This document shows, piece after piece, positions 18,621-27,364 of a stretch of 64,000 nt of DNA. A model generated the notes under the pieces. The model had not been told where the DNA came from, did not search any database, and saw only the letters and a list, made by a program, of their open reading frames with translations. The first letter of the stretch is position 1. Each line of letters opens with the position of its first letter. The translations under genes and the position numbers were made by a program. The stretch is from JALZAI01 sp038207565 (GTDB lineage: Bacteria; Actinomycetota; Actinomycetes; Mycobacteriales; Jatrophihabitantaceae), in assembly GCA_038207565.1 (NCBI GenBank), contig JBBQZQ010000019.1, positions 1 to 64,000 on the forward strand, written 5' to 3'.

Positions 18621-19673
18621 GTGGACGCCGTGGCGGGTCCGACGGTGCTGACGGTCGACGGGAACTCCCTCGTCCACCGCAGTTTTCACGCCCAGGCCCG
18701 AACCGGAATGCACACAGTCGCCGGCCGGCCGACCTGGGCCGTGCGCGGCCTGCTGGCCCAGCTGGTCGCCGCGGTCGACCGGGTACGTCCGGCCGCTGTG
18801 GTCGTCGGATTCGACGACCCCGACCATTCGGCGCGGCGCGACCGGTGGCCGAGCTACAAGGCCAATCGGATCGAGAAGCTGGACACTCTCGTCGAACAGC
18901 TTGCGGGTGCGATCGAGGTGCTGCATGAGCTGGGCGTGGCGGTCATCGTGCCGCACGGCCTCGAGGCAGACGACGTGCTGGCGTCCACCGCGTCGCTGGC
19001 TCGGCGCCTGGGTTGGTCGGCGGTGGTGGTCACGTCCGACCGTGACGCGTTTGCTCTCATCGATGACACGACCACGGTGCTGCGCATCATCAACGGCGGC
19101 GTCGATGCCTCGCCGATGATGACCGCCGACCGCTTGCTGACGCTGCTCGGCGTCCACCCGGCGCAGTACCGCGATTTCGCAGCAATGCGTGGCGATCCGT
19201 CCGACAACCTGCACGGTGTGCGCGGAATCGGCCCGCGAAGCGCGGCCCGCCTGCTGCGAGAGTTCGGCAGCGCGGCGAAGGCTTTCGACAACCTCGACGC
19301 GGTACGTTCCTGCCTGGGCGCGGGCATTGCGGCGCGGCTGGCGGCTCCCGGCGCACGGGAAGCCTGGGAGCTCAACTGCCTTGTGATGACGATGCGCGAC
19401 GACGTGGTGCCCGATCTCGACCTCACCAGCGGGCCGGGTCTGTTGCCGTTGCGGGCAGAGCCGGTCGGCGCTGTGTTCCGCGCGCAGAACCTCACCTGGA
19501 CGGTCCGCGACGCCCTGCGTGTGCTGGCCGATGTCGACGCCCCGCAGATCGAAGCGCCGCGCGCGGTGTCGGCGTGGACCGACGGCTGGACCGGCCGGGG
19601 GAACGGCGTACGCCGCCTGCCCAAGCTCCCGCCGCTGAAGCCCGCCGCCGTGCAGCTCTCGCTGTTCGACTGA
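18621..19673 (+). CDS. 5'-3' exonuclease / flap endonuclease (PolA N-domain type)
   Basis: 350-residue protein made of a PIN-like nuclease domain plus helix-3-turn-helix, with no polymerase domain. Acidic clusters: 'LTVDGNSLVHRSFHA', 'VVGFDDPDHSARRDRW', 'LEADDVLAS' and 'VTSDRDAFALI'. The DNA-binding element is 'RGDPSDNLHGVRGIGPRSAA'. It would remove RNA primers or 5' flaps. The tail 'PAAVQLSLFD' resembles a beta-clamp-binding peptide (QLSLF), which I infer would recruit DnaN. GTG 18621 or GTG 18630 may be the start. Confidence 0.88.
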   Translation: MDAVAGPTVLTVDGNSLVHRSFHAQARTGMHTVAGRPTWAVRGLLAQLVAAVDRVRPAAVVVGFDDPDHSARRDRWPSYKANRIEKLDTLVEQLAGAIEVLHELGVAVIVPHGLEADDVLASTASLARRLGWSAVVVTSDRDAFALIDDTTTVLRIINGGVDASPMMTADRLLTLLGVHPAQYRDFAAMRGDPSDNLHGVRGIGPRSAARLLREFGSAAKAFDNLDAVRSCLGAGIAARLAAPGAREAWELNCLVMTMRDDVVPDLDLTSGPGLLPLRAEPVGAVFRAQNLTWTVRDALRVLADVDAPQIEAPRAVSAWTDGWTGRGNGVRRLPKLPPLKPAAVQLSLFD

Positions 19674-19850
19674 CGGGAGGTTTCCTGCGGGCCCGGGGGC
19701 AACCCCGCTGTGATGAGGGTCAGCTCGTGGCCACCATCTCGCCGAGGGACGCGAAGGCGTGGCGGCGCCGAGCGGTGATCAACTACCCGGGAGCATTGCG
19801 GGTTGCATGGTGACGGGCTGATGATCACAGCGCCGGCCGCGCAACGTGGC

Positions 19851-20900
19851 TCAGGAGTCGTAGTCGACGGTAACGGTGTCGGTGGTCGGCAAGGCCTGAC
19901 AGGTGAGCACGTACCCCTCGTCGAGTTCGTTCTGCTCCAACGCATAGTTGCGCCGCATGGTGACGGCACCCTGCGTGACGAGCGCCCGGCACGTGCCACA
20001 CACGCCGCCCTTGCAGGCAAAGGGCAGGTCGGGCCGGATCTTCTGGGCGCCGTCGAGCACCGGCGTCCCAGGAGGAACCGTGACCGTGCTCGTCCGTCCG
20101 TCGAGAATGACGGTGACCTCGGCGCCGGGTCCGGGCGGCGCCTCCTCGTGGTGCACCTCGCCGGGTGGCAGGTCCTCGACGTAGAACAGTTCGCGGTGGA
20201 TCCGATGCGCCGGCACCTCCAGAGCGCTCAGGACCTCGATCGCGTCGCTCACCATGCCGAACGGCCCACACAACCACCAGTGGTCGACGCCAGCGACATC
20301 CACCGTCACCGGCAGCAGTTGCCGCAGCTTTGCGGCATCGAGCCGGCCGGTGAACAGTTCGACTTCCTGCGGTTCGCGGGACAGGACGTGTACGAGTCGC
20401 ATCCGCTGTGGATGCGCGTCCTTCAGGTCCGCGACCTCGTCTGCGAACATCACCGAATCGGTGCGCCGGTTCCCATAGAACAAGGTGACCATCGAGCCCG
20501 GGTTGGCGTCGAGGATCGATCCGGCGATCGAGATCATCGGCGTGATTCCCGAACCCGCAGCGACGAGGACGTGATCTGCGGCTGTCGTCAGGTCCGGTGT
20601 GAACGAGCCGGTGGGGCCCTGCACCTCGACAACGTCGCCCGGCCGCACGCTGCGCACGAGCCAACCCGACACCGCTCCCCCGGTCACTTCGCGCACGCCG
20701 ATGCGCGGTGCCCGCCCCAGCGGCGCGCAGATCGAGTAAGACCTGCGTTCATCCCCCCGGCGCACCGTCAACGACTGCCCCGGCGCGAACGCGAAGACGG
20801 CGCGCAGATCGTCCGGAACGCTGAAGGTCACTGCGGCGGAATCGTCGGTCAACGCGTCGACCCGGGATACGGTCAGCGAGAAGAAATCGGAGCGCGCCAC
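19851..20900 (-). CDS. paaE: 1,2-phenylacetyl-CoA epoxidase, reductase subunit PaaE
   Basis: 349 residues. The N-terminal ferredoxin-NADP reductase module has the flavin motif 'RRSYSIC' and NAD(P) motif 'LVAAGSGITPMISI'. The C-terminal plant-type 2Fe-2S domain has 'CKGGVCGTC' and a last Cys in 'VLTCQALP'. It passes electrons from NADPH to the PaaA di-iron centre. It is the last gene of the paaZABCDE run and starts directly after the paaD stop. Confidence 0.96.
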   Translation of the reverse strand: MARSDFFSLTVSRVDALTDDSAAVTFSVPDDLRAVFAFAPGQSLTVRRGDERRSYSICAPLGRAPRIGVREVTGGAVSGWLVRSVRPGDVVEVQGPTGSFTPDLTTAADHVLVAAGSGITPMISIAGSILDANPGSMVTLFYGNRRTDSVMFADEVADLKDAHPQRMRLVHVLSREPQEVELFTGRLDAAKLRQLLPVTVDVAGVDHWWLCGPFGMVSDAIEVLSALEVPAHRIHRELFYVEDLPPGEVHHEEAPPGPGAEVTVILDGRTSTVTVPPGTPVLDGAQKIRPDLPFACKGGVCGTCRALVTQGAVTMRRNYALEQNELDEGYVLTCQALPTTDTVTVDYDS

Positions 20901-21386
20901 TCAGATCTCCTTGACGTACTCGAATGGCTCGCTGCACTCACCGCAACGGTAGAGCGCCTTGCACGCGGTCGCGCTGAATGCCGCGGTCTGCTCGGTGCGC
21001 GGCGAATCGCAGTGCGGACACGCGACCGGCGCTGACCGAGCGCTCAAGGTCAACGGGATCGGCCCCGTCCGCGGCGCCACCGAGTGCGGCGGCGCGATGC
21101 CCGCCGCCGACAGCTTGCGACGTCCCTCAGCCGTGATCCACTCCGACGTCCATGCCGGCGCGAGCCGAGTCCGCACGACGACGTCACGGTAACCGGCCGA
21201 TCGCAGGCGGTGGTGAAGATCCACGCTGATCTCGCGCATGGCCGGGCAGCCCGAATACGTCGGGGTGATTGTCGCGATGACCGAGTCGCCTTCGACCTGG
21301 ACGTCGCGCAGGATGCCGAGATCGGCCAGGGTCAGCATCGGCAGTTCGGGATCCGGGGTAGCCGCTGCCGCGACCCAGGCACTCAC
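20901..21386 (-). CDS. paaD: Phenylacetate degradation protein PaaD (DUF59, Fe-S assembly)
   Basis: 161 residues. The DUF59 domain holds 'TITPTYSGCPAMREI', with the conserved Cys. A C-terminal zinc ribbon is formed by C-P-H-C and C-G-E-C pairs in 'VACPHCDSPR' and 'YRCGECSEPFEY'. PaaD is needed for maturation of the epoxidase rather than for catalysis itself. GTG 21386 overlaps the paaC stop. Confidence 0.93.
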   Translation of the reverse strand: MSAWVAAAATPDPELPMLTLADLGILRDVQVEGDSVIATITPTYSGCPAMREISVDLHHRLRSAGYRDVVVRTRLAPAWTSEWITAEGRRKLSAAGIAPPHSVAPRTGPIPLTLSARSAPVACPHCDSPRTEQTAAFSATACKALYRCGECSEPFEYVKEI

Positions 21387-22255
21387 CACGTCGCTTCCGG
21401 GTGCGCGCGGGCGACGCTCTGCAACTCGGCGAGGACGTACCCCATCGCCTCGGTGTGCACGCCGTCGCGGCCGGTACGCCCGGCCACCGCCGCCATCGGT
21501 GCAGCTGTCGGCCGCTCGATGCCCGACGTCGCGAAGACGGTGTCGAGCACGACGTCCACCTGGCCGCGCAGCGATGCGACATCCGCCGCCGCGCCCTGCA
21601 ACGACTGCTCGATCGCGTGCGGGCGGAACAGCTCGTCGACCATCGGCCAGAACGCTGCGAGGGCCCGCTGCATCTTGGCAAGGGACACGTCGGTGCCGTC
21701 GCCGAGACGCACCACCCACTGGGCGGCGTAGTCGCGGTGATAGGTGAGTTCCTTGACTGCCTTGCCGGCAATCGCGCTCAGCACCGGATCTGCCGACGCC
21801 GTCAGGGATTCGAAAAGCGCCAACCGCCACGACGCGAAGATGAGCAGCCGACCGACGAGCTCGGCGAAATCAGCATCGCGGTGTTCGACCAGCCGCACGT
21901 TGCGAAAGTCTTTCTCGTTGCGGAAGTACGCGAGCTGATCCTCCGACTTCCCCACGACCGTGCCGGCCCGAGCCAGCAACATGCGCGCCTGTCCCAGCAG
22001 GTCGAGCGCGATGTTCGCGATCGCGGTCTCCTCCTCGAGCTCGGGCATGTACGTCATCCACTGCTGCAGACGATGGGAATAGACGAGCGCGTCGTCTGCG
22101 AGCATGAGGCAGTACGCCGCGAGCGCCGCGCCGTCGACGCCGGCTGGAACGGTGGTGTCGATGCCCTCGAGCGGATCGGTGAAGCCGGTGCCGAATGCCC
22201 ACCGGTGGTCGTCGCTCTCGTCGGAGAGCCCATCGTACGGAGTGTCGTGAGTCAT
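21383..22255 (-). CDS. paaC: 1,2-phenylacetyl-CoA epoxidase subunit PaaC
   Basis: 290-residue structural ferritin-like subunit that pairs with PaaA. 'LADDALVYSHRLQQWMTYMP', 'ANIALDLLGQARMLL', 'DFRNVRLVEH' and 'KELTYHRDYAAQWVVRLGDG' are characteristic. Seven bases separate its start from the paaB stop. Confidence 0.96.
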   Translation of the reverse strand: MTHDTPYDGLSDESDDHRWAFGTGFTDPLEGIDTTVPAGVDGAALAAYCLMLADDALVYSHRLQQWMTYMPELEEETAIANIALDLLGQARMLLARAGTVVGKSEDQLAYFRNEKDFRNVRLVEHRDADFAELVGRLLIFASWRLALFESLTASADPVLSAIAGKAVKELTYHRDYAAQWVVRLGDGTDVSLAKMQRALAAFWPMVDELFRPHAIEQSLQGAAADVASLRGQVDVVLDTVFATSGIERPTAAPMAAVAGRTGRDGVHTEAMGYVLAELQSVARAHPEATW

Positions 22256-22261
22256 CGCTAC

Positions 22262-22624
22262 CTACATGTGCGGGACATCGTCGGGAATTTCGTAGAACGT
22301 GGGGTGGCGGTAGACCTTGTCACCGGACGGGGCGAAGAATGGATCTTTCTCGTCCGGACTGGACGCGGTGATGTCGCGCGCCGCCACCACCCAGATCGAC
22401 ACGCCTTCGTTGCGGCGGGTGTACAGGTCGCGCGCGTGGTGCAGCGCCATCTCTGCATCCGCAGCGTGCAACGACCCCACGTGCACGTGGTTGAGCCCGC
22501 GCTTGGCACGCAGAAACACTTCGTACAGTGGCCAGTCCGACCGCACGACAGCAAGATCCGGTGTGGTCGGCACGCCATTCGCCGGTACCGCGCCGTGGCC
22601 GCCCTCGGCGGTGAAGTCGGTCAT
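22262..22624 (-). CDS. paaB: 1,2-phenylacetyl-CoA epoxidase subunit PaaB
   Basis: 120-residue small subunit. 'LYEVFLRAKRGLNHVHVGSL' and 'ADAEMALHHARDLYTRRNEG' are the family hallmark, followed by 'SIWVV'. It helps assemble the PaaABC(D)E complex. The ATG overlaps the paaA stop (ATGA). Confidence 0.95.
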   Translation of the reverse strand: MTDFTAEGGHGAVPANGVPTTPDLAVVRSDWPLYEVFLRAKRGLNHVHVGSLHAADAEMALHHARDLYTRRNEGVSIWVVAARDITASSPDEKDPFFAPSGDKVYRHPTFYEIPDDVPHM

Positions 22625-23544
22625 TCGCCTCGGCCCTTCGCCGCGTGCGCGGTGGCCGCGTCACGCACCCATGCACCCTCGTCGTGGGCTGCCTTGCGAT
22701 GCGCAACGCGCTGTGCGTTGCACGGACCGTTGCCCTTCACCACCGCCATGAACTCGTCCCAGTCCACGGCGCCGAAGTCGTAATGGCCCCGCGCCTCGTT
22801 CCAGCGCAGCTCCGGGTCAGGGAACCTCACGCCGAGCCGCTCGGCCTGCGGCACCGACATGTCCACGTAGCGCTGGCGCAATTCGTCGTTGGTGTGTCGC
22901 TTGACCCCCCAGGCCATCGACTGCGCGGTGTTGGGCGACTGGTCATCGGGCGGCCCGAACATCATCAGCGACGGCCACCAGAATCGATCGGTGGCCTCCT
23001 GGACCATCTCGCGTTGCGCGTCCGTACCGCGCATCATGGTCATCAGCAGCTCGTAACCCTGCCGCTGGTGGAACGACTCCTCCTTGCAGATGCGGATCAT
23101 CGCGCGCGCATACGGCCCGTAGGAGGAGCGGCACAACGGCACCTGATTGCAGATCGCAGCGCCGTCGACCAGCCAGCCGATCACGCCGACGTCCGCGTAG
23201 GACAGCGTCGGATAGTTGAAGATCGACGAGTACTTCTGCTTGCCGTGCACGAGCTTGTCGGTCAGGTCGGCGCGATCAGCACCCAGGGTCTCCGCAGCCG
23301 AGTAGAGGTACATGCCGTGGCCGGCCTCGTCCTGCACCTTGGCGAGCAGAATCGCCTTGCGCCGCAGGGACGGCGCCCGGGTGATCCAGTTGCCTTCCGG
23401 CTGCATGCCGATGATCTCGGAGTGGGCGTGCTGGGCGATCTGGCGGATCATCGTCTTGCGGTACGCCTCGGGCATCCAGTCGCGCGGTTCGATGCGCCGG
23501 TCGTGCTCGATCGTCTGGTCGAAATGCGTTTCCAGGGACGTCAT
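22621..23544 (-). CDS. paaA: 1,2-phenylacetyl-CoA epoxidase catalytic subunit PaaA
   Basis: 307-residue di-iron monooxygenase subunit that epoxidises phenylacetyl-CoA. Iron-ligand regions of the ExxH type are visible as 'KVQDEAGHGMYLY' and 'CKEESFHQRQGYELL'; 'RRIEPRDWMPEAYRKTMIRQ' is typical of the N-terminus. I chose ATG 23544, which overlaps the paaZ stop by four bases; a GTG/ATG four codons upstream (23556) is also open. Confidence 0.96.
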   Translation of the reverse strand: MTSLETHFDQTIEHDRRIEPRDWMPEAYRKTMIRQIAQHAHSEIIGMQPEGNWITRAPSLRRKAILLAKVQDEAGHGMYLYSAAETLGADRADLTDKLVHGKQKYSSIFNYPTLSYADVGVIGWLVDGAAICNQVPLCRSSYGPYARAMIRICKEESFHQRQGYELLMTMMRGTDAQREMVQEATDRFWWPSLMMFGPPDDQSPNTAQSMAWGVKRHTNDELRQRYVDMSVPQAERLGVRFPDPELRWNEARGHYDFGAVDWDEFMAVVKGNGPCNAQRVAHRKAAHDEGAWVRDAATAHAAKGRGE

Positions 23545-25580
23545 GAAACCGGCCACTCCTTCGCCACCATGGTGAGCACGTCGTACCGCGCGACCGAAGA
23601 GCCGTCCTGCTTCGTCACGTCGGCGTCCCAGCGCACCTCACCGTGCGCGGCGTCACCGCGCGGCGTGATCTGCTTGCAGGTCAACGTGACGGTCAGCTCG
23701 TCACCCGGGTAGACCGGAGTGAGGAAGCGCAGGTTGTCGACGCCGTAGTTCGCGAGCACCGGACCGGGATCGGGATCGACGAACAGCCCCGCGGCCAAGG
23801 ACACGATCAAATAACCGTGCGCGACCCGTCCGTCGAAGAACGGGTTCGCTGCCGCTGCCACCTCGTCCATGTGTGCGTAGAACGTGTCTCCGGTGAATTC
23901 GGCGAAGTGTTCGATGTCCTCGAGCGTGACGGTGCGCGGGCCGGCCGTCACGCTGTCGCCGATGCGTAGCTGCGACAAGGACTTGCGGAAGGGGTGCTGA
24001 TCGCTCACCGTCCGAGCGGCGCCGGTGATCCAGCGGCCGGTCACCGACGACAGCATCCGCGGGCTGCCCTGGACGGCGGTGCGTTGCATGTGGTGCAGCA
24101 CCCCGCGGATGCCACCGAGTTCCTCACCACCCCCGGCCCGTCCCGGACCGCCGTGCACGAGCATGGGCATCGGCGAGCCGTGCCCGGTCGACTCCGGTGC
24201 GGCGTCCTGGTCGAGCACGAGCAGACGGCCGTGCCACGGTGCGGTGCCGAGCACCACGTCCCGGGCGAAGTCCGGGTCTCCGGTCACGATCGAGCCGGCC
24301 AGGCTGCCCCGCCCGCGCGCAGCCAGCTCGATCACGTGCGGCGTATCGGCGTAACCCAGGACGGTCGATACTGGTCCGAACGCCTCCACCTCGTGCGGCT
24401 CGCGACGATCGACGTCGTCGCAGCGCACCAACATAGGCGAGAGGAACGCGCCCCGCGATTCGTCGGCGTCGATGAGCTCGACGTGCTCCGGGTCGCCGAA
24501 GACGAGACGCCCCGCCGAGGTGAGCGCCTTCAAGGCTCGGCGGACCTCCTCGCGTTGCTCGAGACTGGCCAGCGCTCCCATACGGACGCCGTCAGCTGCA
24601 GGATTGCCGACCGTCACCTTGGCCAGCCGCGCGGACACCGCCTCGATGACGTCGTCCAAGAGCGCGGACGGAACGAAGGCCCGCCGAATCGCCGTACATT
24701 TCTGCCCGGCCTTCACGGTCATCTCGGTGACGAGCTGCTTGACGTACAGCTCGAACTCCGGGCTCCCCGGCGTCGCGTCGGGGCCGAGGATTGAGCAGTT
24801 GAGCGAATCCGCCTCGGCGTTGAAGCGCACCGAGCGCGACACGACAGCCGGGTGCGAGCGCAATCGTCGGGCAGTCGATGCGGATCCGGTGAAGCCGAGC
24901 AGGTCCTGCTCACCGAGGTGATCGAGCAGGTCTCCGGCGCCCCCGCACACCAGCTGCATCGAACCGTCCGGCAGCAAGCCGGACTCGACAATCAGCTCGA
25001 CCATGCGGTGCGTCAGGTAGGCAGTCTGCGAGGCGGGTTTCACCACCGACGGGACGCCGGCAAGGAAGGCGGGTGCGAACTTCTCCAGCGGACCCCATGC
25101 CGGGAAGTTGAAGGCGTTGATCTGGACGGCCACGCCCTGCAGTGGGGTCATGATGTGCTGGCCGAGGAAGTTCCCCGCACGGCCGAGTTGCTCGGCGGCT
25201 CCCTCGACGTAGAAACGCTCGTTCGGTAGTTCGCGCTTGCCCTTGCTGGCGAAGCTGAGTATCACCCCGATGCCGCCGTCGATGTCGAACTTCGAGTCGA
25301 ACAGCGTGGCTCCGGTGTTCGCGGACAGTGCGTACAACTCCTCGCGGTGCTCACGCAGCATCGCACCGAGCGACTTCAACATCGCCGCGCGGTCGTGGAA
25401 GGTTAGCTCACGCAAAGCCGGTCCGACGGTGGTCCGCGCGTAGGTGAGCGCAGCACCCTTGTCGATGCCGGCCGACGAGATGCGGGCAACCTCCGCACCG
25501 GTCACCGCATCGTGGACCGGTTGGCCCTCGTCCTCGGCGGCGACCCATCCACCGGCGACGTAACTACGCAGTGCCGTCAT
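23541..25580 (-). CDS. paaZ: Bifunctional aldehyde dehydrogenase / oxepin-CoA hydrolase PaaZ
   Basis: 679 residues. The aldehyde dehydrogenase half (about 1-520) has 'INAFNFPAWGPLEKFAPAFL', 'GFTGSASTARRL' and the catalytic Cys in 'KAGQKCTAIRR'. The C-terminal MaoC-like hydratase (about 530-679) has 'FTGDTFYAHMDE' and 'FFDGRVAHGYLIVSLAAGL' with the Asp-His pair. It opens the oxepin ring and oxidises the aldehyde. GGAGG lies five bases before ATG 25580; the GTG codon directly before it is less likely. First gene of the minus-strand paa operon. Confidence 0.95.
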   Translation of the reverse strand: MTALRSYVAGGWVAAEDEGQPVHDAVTGAEVARISSAGIDKGAALTYARTTVGPALRELTFHDRAAMLKSLGAMLREHREELYALSANTGATLFDSKFDIDGGIGVILSFASKGKRELPNERFYVEGAAEQLGRAGNFLGQHIMTPLQGVAVQINAFNFPAWGPLEKFAPAFLAGVPSVVKPASQTAYLTHRMVELIVESGLLPDGSMQLVCGGAGDLLDHLGEQDLLGFTGSASTARRLRSHPAVVSRSVRFNAEADSLNCSILGPDATPGSPEFELYVKQLVTEMTVKAGQKCTAIRRAFVPSALLDDVIEAVSARLAKVTVGNPAADGVRMGALASLEQREEVRRALKALTSAGRLVFGDPEHVELIDADESRGAFLSPMLVRCDDVDRREPHEVEAFGPVSTVLGYADTPHVIELAARGRGSLAGSIVTGDPDFARDVVLGTAPWHGRLLVLDQDAAPESTGHGSPMPMLVHGGPGRAGGGEELGGIRGVLHHMQRTAVQGSPRMLSSVTGRWITGAARTVSDQHPFRKSLSQLRIGDSVTAGPRTVTLEDIEHFAEFTGDTFYAHMDEVAAAANPFFDGRVAHGYLIVSLAAGLFVDPDPGPVLANYGVDNLRFLTPVYPGDELTVTLTCKQITPRGDAAHGEVRWDADVTKQDGSSVARYDVLTMVAKEWPVS

Positions 25581-25600
25581 CACAACCTCCGGAGCAGACT

Positions 25601-25620
25601 TACTGACCGATCGTTCAGTA
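25601..25620. promoter_or_regulatory. Palindromic operator between paaZ and paaI (PaaR-type)
   Basis: The 20-bp sequence TACTGACCGATCGTTCAGTA is a near-perfect palindrome (one mismatched pair). It lies between the divergent paaZ and paaI starts, 20 bases from each. The ACTGACCG...CGTTCAGT pattern resembles the sites bound by TetR-type PaaR regulators in actinobacteria. It most likely binds the TetR protein encoded at 26046 and controls both directions. Confidence 0.8.
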
Positions 25621-25635
25621 GGTTATCGTGACGAG

Positions 25636-26049
25636 GTGCCAGAGATCCAGCGTCCGGACGAAGCGGTCACTGTGATGATGGCTGCCGACGAGGCATCACG
25701 GGCCCTCGGCATCGAGCTGATCGAGTTCGACACCGGACGCGCCGTGGCCCGCATGACGGTCCGCCCGGACATGGTGAACGGCCATGACCTCGCCCACGGC
25801 GGACTCGTCTTCACTCTCGCCGACACCGCGTTCGCCTGCGCCTGCAACAGCCACGGACCTGTCGCGGTCGCGGCCGCAGCGGAAATCGTGTTCGTGGCAC
25901 CGGCCCGGCTCGGGGACGAACTCACCGCCGAGGCAGTCGAACGCATCCGCTTCGGCCGCTCCGGAATCTATGACGTCACGATCCGGCGCGGCGACGATGT
26001 GATCGCCGAGTTCCGCGGCCGCAGTCACCGCCCGGCAGCGCCCCGATGA
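25636..26049 (+). CDS. paaI: Hydroxyphenylacetyl-CoA thioesterase PaaI
   Basis: 137-residue hot-dog thioesterase that rescues CoA from dead-end phenylacetate intermediates. 'NGHDLAHGGLVFTLADTAFA' carries the family motif (HGG, then Asp). GTG 25636 follows a weak ribosome site. It is divergent from paaZ and overlaps the start of the TetR gene by four bases. Confidence 0.92.
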   Translation: MPEIQRPDEAVTVMMAADEASRALGIELIEFDTGRAVARMTVRPDMVNGHDLAHGGLVFTLADTAFACACNSHGPVAVAAAAEIVFVAPARLGDELTAEAVERIRFGRSGIYDVTIRRGDDVIAEFRGRSHRPAAPR

Positions 26050-26642
26050 CGGCACTACGCCGAGGGCGTCCCGGGTACGACGTTGAATCCTTGCTCAGCG
26101 TCGCGGTCGAGGTGTTCAACGAGCGCGGTTACGACGGCGCGAGCATGGAAGATCTCGCGCAACGCCTCGGCATCACCAAATCCGCGATCTACCACCACGT
26201 GCAGAGCAAGGACGCACTGCTCGGCCTGGCCCTCGACCGTGCGCTCGTGGGTTTGGAGCAGGCTGCCGCGGATGTTCGACGGATGCCCGGACGAGCGGTC
26301 GATCGACTCGAAGTCCTGGTGCGCCGCAGCGTCATGGTCCTCGTCGACAACGTGCCGTACGTGACCCTGCTACTGCGCGTGCACGGCAATAGCACCGTCG
26401 AGCGCGACGCGCTCGCCCGTCGTCGTCGCCTCGACCGCCTCGCCGCCACGCTGGTGGCCGAGGCGGTACGCGACGGAGACCTACGTCCGGACGTCGACCC
26501 CAAAGTCACCGGCCGCCTGCTCTTCGGGATGGTGAATTCGCTCGTCGAGTGGGTGCGACCGGGTCATGACGCCGACCAACTCGCGGACGCCGTCACCGCG
26601 GCAGCCTTCGGTGGACTGCGAACCGCCCGGGGCCGGCACTGA
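26046..26642 (+). CDS. TetR-family regulator of the paa genes
   Basis: 198 residues. The N-terminal helix-turn-helix is 'FNERGYDGASMEDLAQRLGI' followed by 'TKSAIYHHVQSKDAL'. The C-terminal ligand domain is of the TetR_C type. Translation is coupled to paaI. The palindrome at 25601-25620 is its probable site, and phenylacetyl-CoA its probable inducer by analogy with PaaR. Confidence 0.88.
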   Translation: MTALRRGRPGYDVESLLSVAVEVFNERGYDGASMEDLAQRLGITKSAIYHHVQSKDALLGLALDRALVGLEQAAADVRRMPGRAVDRLEVLVRRSVMVLVDNVPYVTLLLRVHGNSTVERDALARRRRLDRLAATLVAEAVRDGDLRPDVDPKVTGRLLFGMVNSLVEWVRPGHDADQLADAVTAAAFGGLRTARGRH

Positions 26643-26691
26643 CGTCGCGCGCCTAGCCAGCCAGTTCGACGATGAGCGGCGCCACATCCGC

Positions 26692-27017
26692 TCAGGCCCG
26701 AATCGCGTCCAGCTCGGACCGTCGGCGCGCGGCCAACGGCGATTCGCGGCGTTCTGGGCGTTCCAGACGATGCGAAAGGATCTCACGGGCCAGGTCGACC
26801 CGCCCGGCCTGCGCCGCGTTGGAGATCAGCGTCTCTTCGACGATCTCACGCTGGGCGGCGCTGCCACCGAGGCGATCGACACCACGCAACGCCAGGAGGA
26901 CGTCGGTCGCCCGATCCGCGTCGCCATGCACAAGGTGCATGAGCGCATCGGCCAGCGGCACCACCGTCTCGGCGAACACGCCGTCCCGCCGCTCCGCCGC
27001 CCGCCGGATCGTGGCCA
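26692..27017 (-). pseudogene. TPR38-type tetratricopeptide repeat protein, C-terminal remnant
   Basis: The minus frame ending at 26692 gives 'ATIRRAAERRDGVFAET' and then 'ALMHLVHGDADRATDVLLAL' and 'GGSAAQREIVEETLI'. This matches the last third of tetratricopeptide-repeat-38-type proteins. The N-terminal two thirds are missing. At about 27018 the sequence changes frame into the start of an unrelated flavoprotein gene. Confidence 0.7.
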
Positions 27018-27188
27018 GTGCCGCGGGTCGCGGGTGGCGTAGGCGAGCCCCGCACCCGGCGGATCAGGGTCCACAAGCAGTATCTGTATCGCTCGGCCGG
27101 CGAGGGTTGCGGCACGGGCCAGGTGCGTCGCGGTCAGGCAACCGCTGGCACCTCCACCCACCACTGCGACGGTCGCCGGCGCGTTCAT
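27018..27188 (-). pseudogene. FAD/NAD(P)-binding protein, N-terminal remnant fused to a TPR fragment
   Basis: From ATG 27188, 57 residues read 'VAVVGGGASGCLTATHLAR', then 'ILLVDPDPPGAGLAYATRD' and 'PRH'. This is the Rossmann start of an HcrB-like FAD-NAD(P)-binding protein, in which 'GLAYATRDPRHLLNVPA...' would normally continue. Here it breaks at 'PRH' and runs out of frame into the TPR remnant. A deletion joining two neighbouring minus-strand genes is the simplest cause. Confidence 0.7.
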
Positions 27189-27241
27189 CGCGGGCCGGTA
27201 CAGGCAGTTGAGCGACCGGAACAGTGCATCTCATGACGCCT

Positions 27242-27269
27242 TTGTCGATCGAATGACAAGGGATAGTAA
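27242..27269 (+). promoter_or_regulatory. Candidate promoter of the two-component operon
   Basis: TTGTCG (27242-27247) and TAGTAA (27264-27269) are separated by 16 bases, about 95 bases before the GTG of the response regulator. The surrounding sequence is the most AT-rich part of this intergenic region. Assigned by pattern only. Confidence 0.4.
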
Positions 27270-27364
27270 ACTCCTGAGGTCAGATGCGCGCGTTGACGCG
27301 ACGTTGATCTGCCTCTGACCTTCACGTGACCTCCTTGACTGCCGTGCGCCGCTACCGTGACGGC

